DNA of 42,023 bases from Hassallia byssoidea VB512170 (GTDB lineage Bacteria; Cyanobacteriota; Cyanobacteriia; Cyanobacteriales; Nostocaceae): positions 1 to 42,023 of the forward strand of contig NZ_JTCM02000056.1 in assembly GCF_000817785.2 (NCBI RefSeq), in the 5' to 3' direction. Shown here one piece after another: positions 27,818 to 35,120 of the stretch (positions within the stretch are counted from its first letter, which is position 1; each line of letters starts with the position of its first letter). The translations under genes and the position numbers were made by a program. A model generated the notes under the pieces. The model was not told the origin of the DNA, ran no database searches, and saw only the letters and a list, made by a program, of their open reading frames with translations.

Positions 27818-28352
27818 TTAATCAGTTGGCGCTATTTACCTATATAATTCCCAAACTGAGTTTGAAAATTTCAATATCTAACATTGGGAATTGGGCATTG
27901 GGGAAGAGGCAAAGGGGAAGGGGGAAGGGGAGCCAGTGCGGGGAGCGGGGTTTCACGCCACTCCCCTCAAGTCGAGCCACTGCCTTGCGTATTTTCCCCC
28001 CGTTGTGGCAAGTGGCGTGGGAAACCCGCCCACGGGGGTGGCTCCCCAAGTGGAGGAGGCAGTGCGGTCTTGGGAGCAAATCGCCACTCCCTACAACGGG
28101 GGGAACCCCCAAGGGCGGGGTGGCTCCCCAAGTGAAGCACCTGCCGTCATCTTTAGTGGCATGGGGGAAAAATTCCTCTCACTCTGCACCGAAGCGCTCC
28201 CGGCTCCCTGCTCCCCCTTGTCCCCTTTCCCTTTTCCCTTTTCCCCTTTTCAAAAGTGCATAATTAACCTCAGGTGATTCCCATCAATGAAGTAGAACCA
28301 CCGCAGACACAACGTTATGAACACTCGTTGACAACCAGCAAGAGGAAACTTC
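27818..28352. repeat. GC-rich composite repeat block in a divergent promoter region
   Basis: The region between the kinase operon (-) and the CHAT operon (+) is 535 bp. Positions about 27890-28258 are far richer in G and C than the genes around them. They start with a purine tract (GGGGAAG units), continue with nested palindromic elements (GGGTGGCTCCCCAAGTG appears twice, near 28037 and 28119; AACGGGGGGAACCCCC near 28093), and end with CCCTTTTC-type pyrimidine units. Open frames inside are only repeat translations. The last 95 bp before the ATG at 28353 look like ordinary upstream sequence and probably contain the operon promoter. Confidence 0.75.
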
Positions 28353-29924
28353 ATGAAAAAACGTGAAGACATCGTGGAAAAGTTCTCGACGTTTCTGAGC
28401 TTTGGAAACGCCAATATTGCTAGAAACCTGATTTGGCACACAGATCCAGAACTAGAGCGTTATATAAAACGTTTAGTCAAGTCTGAACCAGAAGCTAATA
28501 AGGAATTTTGGGCACGATATTTTTTGAAAATTTTAACAGAGGTATCCCATTCGCAGAGTAGAGAAGCAGAGAATAAAAAAGATACACGAACACAAATTCA
28601 AGCCAACGCAGGCAAATCTTCTGTTCCATCTTCTTCAATAGCGGGAAGACACTTATCAGCTTACTTACAAGAAGCTTGTTTGTGGGCTTCTCAAAAAACT
28701 TATCAAAGGTTTAAGTTTCTCCGGCACAAATACCCATTAGAAGAATATTTTCAGATAGCTAATTCAGCTGCAAATCCTCCAGCTAAACTTTTCAAAAATT
28801 TTAATTTAGAACATCCGCAAACCAATATAGAAGGTTATGCTAAAACTGCATTAGTACGTTTTGTCAGCAATACAATTTATCGACAAGATATAGAGGCAAA
28901 AAGAGAGAAATTTTCTGATTATGGTTTGTTAAAACATTTAACTAATAAAGAATTGCGAGAAGCTTTAACTTACCAAGGGATAAACAATAACCAAATTTTA
29001 TCATACTGCTTAGTTTGGCAATGCTTAGATGAAATTTATCAACCGAACCAGAGCTTAGTCAATAGGAATTTTAAATATCCAAGTGAAACACAATTAACCC
29101 AAATTACTTTTCGCTACAATCAACGGCAAAATCAACTAAATTCTTCTACAGCAACTTCAGTAGATAAAATTCAAGATATGCTGTCAACTTGCATTAAAGC
29201 TGCTCGCGATTACCGCACCAAACGTTTTTTACCTCTAGAACAATATGATACTATATCTGACTTGATGCCTACTCCTTGGGATACACTTTTGCAACAAGAA
29301 GCATCAGAACAAGTCCAATCTCTCATCTGGCAGTTATTTTCAAATATGCCAGAAGCCGGACAAATAATATTTCAACTTTTGCTAGGATTAAATTTAACTC
29401 AAATTGAAATAGTCGCAGTTTTAAAAACTAAGTATCCGGAATTGCAAAAGCAATATCAAGTGGCTCGTCACTTAGCAAGATACAATAAAAATCTCTTAAA
29501 AGACTTGGCTAATGAGTGGCAGAAAATTAACCCAGAAGTTTGCCTAAATGATGACAAAGATATTGAACGAATAAAAGACGCTATGGGTGAGTGCTTGCAG
29601 TCGCTCTGTCAAAACTTGTTATACTCGACTTTAGATAAAATTGAAGAACAATGCAATCATTCAAAAAAGCTTTCAACTCTGACCAATGAAATAAATATGC
29701 TGAAACAGCCACGACTAGAACCGTTGATTGTTGACTTATCTGAGGCATCTAATATGCTTCGAGAAATAAAACAAAATTTAATAGATTGTTTCCAGGAAGA
29801 ATTAGAAATTAATATGATTTTACCTAAAACATCTCTAAAATTAGTTGAAGCTAAAATAGAGATTTTGGTTGATGAATGGATAAAAGGCAAACTTTATGTT
29901 GCTAATAAGGGTGAAGTAAGATGA
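28353..29924 (+). CDS. Large sigma-70-like conserved cyanobacterial protein
   Basis: Protein of 523 residues that I read as a divergent relative of sigma-70 factors. Its position before a DUF1822 gene fits arrangements I recall from cyanobacteria. A helical region at about 95-190 (AYLQEACLWASQKTYQRF, NIEGYAKTALVRFVSNTIYRQ) looks like the core-binding part. A segment at about 315-385 (ASEQVQSLIWQLFSNMPEAGQIIFQLLLGLNLTQIEIVAVL) resembles region 4 with its helix-turn-helix. Sequence outside these is unassigned. AGAGGA (28341-28346) lies 6 nt before the ATG. The stop overlaps the next ATG by 4 bp, so translation is coupled to the DUF1822 protein. It may control this operon or the convergent TpsA operon, but that is inference. 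Sigma activity is not certain. Confidence 0.6.
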   Translation: MKKREDIVEKFSTFLSFGNANIARNLIWHTDPELERYIKRLVKSEPEANKEFWARYFLKILTEVSHSQSREAENKKDTRTQIQANAGKSSVPSSSIAGRHLSAYLQEACLWASQKTYQRFKFLRHKYPLEEYFQIANSAANPPAKLFKNFNLEHPQTNIEGYAKTALVRFVSNTIYRQDIEAKREKFSDYGLLKHLTNKELREALTYQGINNNQILSYCLVWQCLDEIYQPNQSLVNRNFKYPSETQLTQITFRYNQRQNQLNSSTATSVDKIQDMLSTCIKAARDYRTKRFLPLEQYDTISDLMPTPWDTLLQQEASEQVQSLIWQLFSNMPEAGQIIFQLLLGLNLTQIEIVAVLKTKYPELQKQYQVARHLARYNKNLLKDLANEWQKINPEVCLNDDKDIERIKDAMGECLQSLCQNLLYSTLDKIEEQCNHSKKLSTLTNEINMLKQPRLEPLIVDLSEASNMLREIKQNLIDCFQEELEINMILPKTSLKLVEAKIEILVDEWIKGKLYVANKGEVR

Positions 29925-31144
29925 CATCTGATTTGAATGAATTAATGGTAATTTATCCAGAAAAATTATGGTTAGAAATATCAGACCAAGCACAAGAACA
30001 CGCATGGCGATTATCTAAACTAAAGTCTTACTCTCATGCAACTGCTAGTTGGAATGCCTACCTTAATAATCTGTCTTTGCATATTTTTTTGGCTTGGTTG
30101 AAAGAAGACCCCGATTTGCGGGAAACTGTCAATGTTTGGCTGGATGACGAGCAACTAGCCAGCGTCTGGGAAGTTGTAAATGGCACGATGCTAACTATCG
30201 GTGATACTAAATTAGTACTAATTCCCAGTGATAAAAGTAATTTTCAAGAGTTGCGGATTCCCCAAGAATGGGTTGATATTCCTAACTGGGCAGGTAACTA
30301 TTATTTGGCTGTGCAGTTAAACTTGGAAGAACGCTGGTTTGGGGTATGGGGATACGCAACTCATCAACAAATCAGGAAGGAAGCTAAATATGATTCTTTG
30401 GATCAAACTTACTCTTTGGATGTAGAAGATTTAATTACAGATTTGAATGTGATGTGGGTAGCACGAGAAGTTTGCCCTGTTGAGAAACTAGAAGTAGAAC
30501 CTTTATCGATATCAAGTACACAAGTAGAGAAATTATTAGAGCAATTAAGTAAATTCACGTTTTATTCACCTCGCTTAGATGTACCTTTTGAAATGTGGGG
30601 AGCACTACTGGCAGTGGACGAATATCGGCAGCGTCTCTATCAACGACGGCTAGAAAATCAAAAAAACAATCAAGTTGAATGCAGCCAATCTTTAGCAAAT
30701 AATTTGAGCCAATGGTTTGAAAATATCTTTGAGGTGGGTTGGCAGTCTTTTGATGCCATTATGAGTTCACAACAGAAGACTTTAGCCATTCAATTTAGAA
30801 GTGATGCGACATTGAACGACCCGCGTGTTAAGGGAGCCAAGTTGATTGATTTGGGGATGCAATTGGGTGGTACTGCCGTTGTGCTGCTACTGGGTTTAAC
30901 ATCAGAGTTGGATGAAAAAATCAGTATTCGCGTGCAACTGCATCCGGCAAATGAAGAAATTTACTTGCCACCCCATCTCAGACTGGTTTTGCTCTCGGAA
31001 TCAGGGAAAACTCTTCAGGAAGTACAATCAAGAAATCACGATCATTTGATTCAATTAAAAAAATTTAAATCTCATCGAGGAAAAATTTTTAGTATTAAAA
31101 TAGCTTTTGGTGATATCAGTATTAAAGAAGACTTTGTGCTTTAA
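29921..31144 (+). CDS. DUF1822 family protein
   Basis: Cytosolic-looking protein of 407 residues, with no signal peptide or membrane helix. Features that match my memory of the family are an N-terminal ATASWNAYLNNLSLHIFLAWLKE segment near 40-62, IPQEWVDIPNWAGNYYLAVQLN near 92-115, then FGVWGYATH, and a C-terminal beta-rich domain (AKLIDLGMQLGGTAVVLLLGL, then IRVQLHPANEEIYLPPHLRLVLL near 340-375). The last part resembles a region I associate with CHAT-linked proteins. It starts inside the stop of the sigma-like gene and ends 20 bp before the CHAT-CHASE2 gene, so it may be a partner or adaptor of the protease. Function is unknown. Confidence 0.72.
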   Translation: MTSDLNELMVIYPEKLWLEISDQAQEHAWRLSKLKSYSHATASWNAYLNNLSLHIFLAWLKEDPDLRETVNVWLDDEQLASVWEVVNGTMLTIGDTKLVLIPSDKSNFQELRIPQEWVDIPNWAGNYYLAVQLNLEERWFGVWGYATHQQIRKEAKYDSLDQTYSLDVEDLITDLNVMWVAREVCPVEKLEVEPLSISSTQVEKLLEQLSKFTFYSPRLDVPFEMWGALLAVDEYRQRLYQRRLENQKNNQVECSQSLANNLSQWFENIFEVGWQSFDAIMSSQQKTLAIQFRSDATLNDPRVKGAKLIDLGMQLGGTAVVLLLGLTSELDEKISIRVQLHPANEEIYLPPHLRLVLLSESGKTLQEVQSRNHDHLIQLKKFKSHRGKIFSIKIAFGDISIKEDFVL

Positions 31145-31164
31145 CCGCTGGTTAATTTCCAAGC

Positions 31165-33525
31165 ATGAGTAAATTAGTTGTATTGAATTTGGGAAGAGGT
31201 GATTTAAGGCGGGGCTTTCCCTCGGTGACAGTTCAGCTATGGGAAGAAGGCAATCCCATTGCCATGCAATTTACAGGTAGCTTACCACCGGCATCGTCGC
31301 TTTGGCAACTCTACAGGCGTTGGCAGTTACTTTATCAGTTGCTCTATGAAGCGCTTTATCCTAGTTTGGGTTGGCGGAAATACGTAAATAAAGAAGATGA
31401 AGAAATCGAAATAGATGAAGATGACGTAACTAATATTTCTTCGGTGGATTTTATTAATTTGTGTGATGATTTATCTCAGGGAATCAATACTTGGCTGAAG
31501 TCCGAGGCATTTCGCAATATTGACCAAAAATTACGCACAACATTAGCTCCTGATGAGGAAATTCGGGTAATTTTGGCAACAGAAGACGAAGAAGTAAAAC
31601 GGCTTCCTTGGCATCTGTGGGATTTATTTGAAGATTATCAATCAAGTATTGTCGGCATCAGTGCTGCGGAGATTGAACGAGTTAAGCCATTATCTAAAAA
31701 ACCAGGGGATAAGTTAAGAATTTTAGCGATTATTGGCAATAGTGAAGGAATTGATGTCCAAAAAGATAGAGCAATTTTAGAACAATTACCAGGCGCTGAA
31801 ACAGTTTTTCTCGTAGAGCCACAACGACAAGAGTTAGATAAATGGCTGTGGGATAAACAGGGTTGGGATATTCTCTTTTTTGCCGGACATGGTTCAACTC
31901 AAACTGATGGAGAAACCGGGCGAATTCATATTAATAAAACTGATTGTCTGACGGTTCCTCAGTTGAAAAATGCGTTGAAAGCAGCGATCGCTCGCGGGTT
32001 GCGTTTAGCTATTTTTAACTCCTGCGATGGGCTTTCCTTGGCGCGGAATTTAGCTTCTTTGCAGATTCCGCAAATGATTGTCATGCGCGAACCTGTGCCG
32101 GATTTAGTCGCACAAGAATTTTTGAAGCATTTTCTCGCAGCATTTGCTGATGGTGAGTCTTTTTATTTGGCAGTGCGAGAAGCACAAGATAGGTTGCAAG
32201 GTTTAGAAAATGAGTTTCCCTGTGCTAGTTGGTTGCCTGTGATGTGTCAAAATCCATCTGAAGCACCGCTAGTTTGGCAAAAACCGATTGTTGCTCCGAA
32301 GCGCAAATCCTCACCAAATCGTCGTATTCTACGGATCGCTTTTCAAGTCAGCTTGATCGTAACCGCTTTGATAATCGCCATGCGATCGCTTGGGATTTTG
32401 CAGTCGTCAGAACTGAAGTCTTTCGATTATGTCATGCGATCGCGTCCTTATGAAGCACAAGATCAACGCATTTTAGTGGTTGGCATCACCGAAGCTGATG
32501 TTCGCACACAAAGCGCCAAAGAAAGAGGTGGAGCTTCATTATCAGACAAAACTTTGGCACTCGTTGTGAGAAAATTAGAACAGTTTGAACCGCGAGCGAT
32601 CGGCTTGGATATTTATCGCGAGAATCCAGTCAGCGCAGATTATGCTTCTTTAGCCAAGACAATGCAAAATAGCGATCGCTTTTTCGCAATCTGCAAAACC
32701 AGTGAAGATGACAAAAACCCTGGTATCCCCCCACCTCCAGAAGTGAGTGTGCAACGCCAAGGCTTTAGTGATGTTTTGACCGATCCCGACGGCGTTATCC
32801 GCCGACAATTATTGGCGATGGCACCAGCACTTCCTTGTTTAACCGACAAATCCTTCAGCTTTCGTTTAGCTAGCCGTTACTTGGCTGATTTTGGCATTAT
32901 ACCACAACTTAATCCCGAAAAAAACTTTCAGCTTGGCAATGTCGTCTTCAAAAACTTAGAGTCAAACAGCGGGGGTTATCATGGAATCGATAATTTAGGT
33001 CATCAAGTGCTGCTCAACTGGCGTTCCTCACCTGCGATCGCTCCACAAGTTACACTTAAACAAGTTCTCAACAATGAACTCACACCAGATTTATTGCGCG
33101 ATCGCATTGTCATCATTGGCACTACAGCTGAAAGTTATCATGACTATTGGTCTACTCCCTACAGTGCCCAAAAAATGCCCTACCAACCGATGTCAGGGAT
33201 AGTCGTTCAAGCGCATATGGTAAGTCAGATTCTTAGTGCTGTGTTGGATCGCAGACCATTATTATCGGTCTTGCCGAAATGGGGTGAAGTTATTTGGATC
33301 TGGTGCTGGTCTATTGGCGGAGGTATGATTGCTTGGTACTTCCGCTCACCATTACACTTAGGAATAGCGATCGCCTGCGGTTTGGCTATTTTATATGGAG
33401 TTTGCCTTTATATATTAATACAAGGGATATGGATACCGCTTGTTCCCTCAGCCTTGGTTTTCCTAGCTTGTAGTGTAATTGTCGCAGTATACACTAAAAA
33501 CTGGGGAGTAGAAAGTAGAAAGTAG
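31165..33525 (+). CDS. CHAT protease - CHASE2 membrane sensor protein
   Basis: Protein of 786 residues with an N-terminal cytosolic caspase-like CHAT domain (about 160-370) and a C-terminal CHASE2 sensor. The CHAT dyad is complete: His242 in FFAGHGS and Cys287 in FNSCDG, 45 residues apart. A first membrane helix lies near 388-408, the extracytoplasmic CHASE2 domain at about 415-690 (LKSFDYVMRSRP, ILVVGITEADV, PRAIGLDIYRE, GFSDVLTDPDGVIRRQ, LRDRIVIIGTTAESYHD), and three helices at about 705-780. In other proteins CHASE2 feeds signals to kinases or cyclases; here the output would be proteolysis. The DUF1822 gene is 20 bp upstream and the DUF928 gene 67 bp downstream. The substrate is not known. 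Confidence 0.9.
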   Translation: MSKLVVLNLGRGDLRRGFPSVTVQLWEEGNPIAMQFTGSLPPASSLWQLYRRWQLLYQLLYEALYPSLGWRKYVNKEDEEIEIDEDDVTNISSVDFINLCDDLSQGINTWLKSEAFRNIDQKLRTTLAPDEEIRVILATEDEEVKRLPWHLWDLFEDYQSSIVGISAAEIERVKPLSKKPGDKLRILAIIGNSEGIDVQKDRAILEQLPGAETVFLVEPQRQELDKWLWDKQGWDILFFAGHGSTQTDGETGRIHINKTDCLTVPQLKNALKAAIARGLRLAIFNSCDGLSLARNLASLQIPQMIVMREPVPDLVAQEFLKHFLAAFADGESFYLAVREAQDRLQGLENEFPCASWLPVMCQNPSEAPLVWQKPIVAPKRKSSPNRRILRIAFQVSLIVTALIIAMRSLGILQSSELKSFDYVMRSRPYEAQDQRILVVGITEADVRTQSAKERGGASLSDKTLALVVRKLEQFEPRAIGLDIYRENPVSADYASLAKTMQNSDRFFAICKTSEDDKNPGIPPPPEVSVQRQGFSDVLTDPDGVIRRQLLAMAPALPCLTDKSFSFRLASRYLADFGIIPQLNPEKNFQLGNVVFKNLESNSGGYHGIDNLGHQVLLNWRSSPAIAPQVTLKQVLNNELTPDLLRDRIVIIGTTAESYHDYWSTPYSAQKMPYQPMSGIVVQAHMVSQILSAVLDRRPLLSVLPKWGEVIWIWCWSIGGGMIAWYFRSPLHLGIAIACGLAILYGVCLYILIQGIWIPLVPSALVFLACSVIVAVYTKNWGVESRK

Positions 33526-33540
33526 AAAGTAGGGAGTAGG
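33501..33540. repeat. Heptamer repeat tail (GTAGAAA/GTAGGGA)
   Basis: Several copies of AAAGTAG- and GGAGTAG-type heptamers run across the stop codon of the CHAT-CHASE2 gene and into the 67-bp gap before the DUF928 gene. The final codons of the CHAT-CHASE2 protein (WGVESRK) come from this array. Confidence 0.75.
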
Positions 33541-33592
33541 GACGCTTGGACGCTTGGAAGAGAGATTTTCATATTTTAGGTGACAATGACTA

Positions 33593-34336
33593 ATGAGAAA
33601 ATCAATCATTGCATTTACCATTACTTTTACATCGCTGTGCATCAGCTACATGATGCCAGTCATGGCATATTTCGATTCATCTAATATACAAATTCGTTTT
33701 AATCAAAAAGAAGCAGATGGATCGAGTCGAGGCAGACCTTCCAGAAGGGTAGGAACGGGAAGTCGGGGAGAATGTCCACCTGTGCAAGTGCCAGTTACTG
33801 CCTTAATACCCGCTAAAAATCCCGGTTTAACGGTTGAGGAACATCCTACGTTTTGGTTTTTTGTCCCTTATCAGTTTAGTAATACATCCGGGGGAGAGTT
33901 TGCCTTGCAGGATGAAGCAAACAATGATGTTTACCGAACTTATTTTAAGCTGCCGGAAACAGCAGGGATAGTTAGCCTCAGCGTACCATCCACAGTCAGC
34001 TTAGAACTTAACAAAAGCTATCAATGGTACTTTAAAATTTACTGTAGTCGGCAAAATTTATCTAACCCAGTATTTGTGCATGGATGGGTAGAAAGAGAAG
34101 CGCTCAAACCAGATTTAGAGAGACTCTTGCAAGCAGCTAACGATAAGCGATCGCGCATTGCTATTTATGCTGAAAATGGTATTTGGTATTCAGCTTTGAC
34201 CGAGTTAGCTAAACTTCATTTTGCGGAACCTAAAAATACCCTCTTTATTAATGATTGGGCTAATTTGTTGCGAGATGTTGGCTTGGAGAATTTAGCCCAA
34301 CAACCGATTGTCGGTGAAGTGAAAAGCTACCGTTAA
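33593..34336 (+). CDS. DUF928 family protein, exported
   Basis: Protein of 247 residues with a signal peptide (MRKSIIAFTITFTSLCISYMMPVMAYF) whose likely cleavage is near residue 25. The mature part shows the DUF928 pattern: GRPSRRVGTGSRGECP, LTALIP-like VTALIPAKNPGLTVEEHPTFWFFVPY, then FQWYFKIYC-like QWYFKIYC and VHGWVER. It ends with a helical region. It should reside in the periplasm or outer envelope. AGGTGA (33578-33583) lies 9 nt upstream of the ATG. As part of the CHAT operon it may be the periplasmic partner of the CHASE2 sensor, an inference from order only. Confidence 0.82.
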   Translation: MRKSIIAFTITFTSLCISYMMPVMAYFDSSNIQIRFNQKEADGSSRGRPSRRVGTGSRGECPPVQVPVTALIPAKNPGLTVEEHPTFWFFVPYQFSNTSGGEFALQDEANNDVYRTYFKLPETAGIVSLSVPSTVSLELNKSYQWYFKIYCSRQNLSNPVFVHGWVEREALKPDLERLLQAANDKRSRIAIYAENGIWYSALTELAKLHFAEPKNTLFINDWANLLRDVGLENLAQQPIVGEVKSYR

Positions 34337-34381
34337 GCTATGAGGACGCTGAGTAGAGATTTAGAGGATTTCAGACTGCTT

Positions 34382-35044
34382 ATGTTCAACTACAATCCAT
34401 TACACTGCCTACCTTCATCGGCAGAATTACCTGATTCTGATGATACACCTGTGGATAACGAACTGCAAATATTAATTCCTAATTTATTATTAGCTATCTT
34501 AGCTTTGATATGGCAAAACCGTGATGATTGGTTTTTCGGTATCAATATGGGAATTTATTATGCACCAAGTAAACCTGCTATCGTTCCGGATGGATTTCTT
34601 AGTTTGGGTGTAGAACGTTTTCTCGAAGAAAATGGACGTTCCAGTTATGTTCTTTGGGAAGAAGATGGAATTGAACCAATTTTAGCTTTAGAAGTTGTTT
34701 CCCAAACTTATAACGGTGAATATGAACAAAAGAAAGTAGATTATGCCCAATTAGGCATTTTGTATTATGTCATTTATGCTCCTACACGTCTGCGGCGTAA
34801 GCGACAACGTTTAGAAGTTTATCGGCTAGTTGAAGGTCAATATATCTTACAATCTGGCGATGTAGTCTGGATGCCTGAGATAAATTTAGGTATTGGACGC
34901 GCAAGAGGAACCTATCAAGGACTAACGCGAGAATGGCTATATTGGTATGACCAAAATGGCAACAGATATCCAACACCAGAAGAACAATTGCAAAATCTTT
35001 TATTTAAATTAAAACAGCAAGGAATCGACCCAAATACGCTTTAA
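34382..35044 (+). CDS. Uma2 family (DUF820) PD-(D/E)XK endonuclease-like protein
   Basis: Protein of 220 residues. The restriction-endonuclease-like core is visible: IVPDGFLSLG, LALEVVSQTYNGEYEQKKVDYAQLGI (E-x-V and Lys of the active site), then LYYVIYAPT. The C-terminal part (YQGLTREWLYWYDQNGNRYPTPEEQ) is typical of this very expanded cyanobacterial family, often linked to transposons or regulation, with unproven activity. The reading frame starts at 34340, only 3 bp after the DUF928 stop. The start of the fold and the pattern MFNYNPL favour the ATG at 34382, so the N-terminus is uncertain. It is the last gene of the operon and may be a passenger. Confidence 0.8.
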   Translation: MFNYNPLHCLPSSAELPDSDDTPVDNELQILIPNLLLAILALIWQNRDDWFFGINMGIYYAPSKPAIVPDGFLSLGVERFLEENGRSSYVLWEEDGIEPILALEVVSQTYNGEYEQKKVDYAQLGILYYVIYAPTRLRRKRQRLEVYRLVEGQYILQSGDVVWMPEINLGIGRARGTYQGLTREWLYWYDQNGNRYPTPEEQLQNLLFKLKQQGIDPNTL

Positions 35045-35048
35045 TATC

Positions 35049-35118
35049 AAGGTAATGGGTAATGGGGCATTGGTAATTGCCCAATGCCCCATGCCCTATG
35101 CCCCATTACCGATTGCCC
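35049..35118. repeat. Inverted heptamer repeats between convergent operons
   Basis: ATGGGGCATTGG (35062-35073) pairs perfectly with CCAATGCCCCAT (35081-35092). More TAATGGG/CCCATTACC-type units flank it. It lies between the Uma2 gene (+) and the TPR-CHAT gene (-) and is the only candidate terminator there for either operon. Confidence 0.75.
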
Positions 35119-35120
35119 AT

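Noticed and set aside
27772-28277. Several overlapping frames of 80-160 residues
   Set aside because: They lie in the GC-rich repeat block and overlap the start of the kinase gene; products are Gly/Pro/Arg-rich repeat translations.
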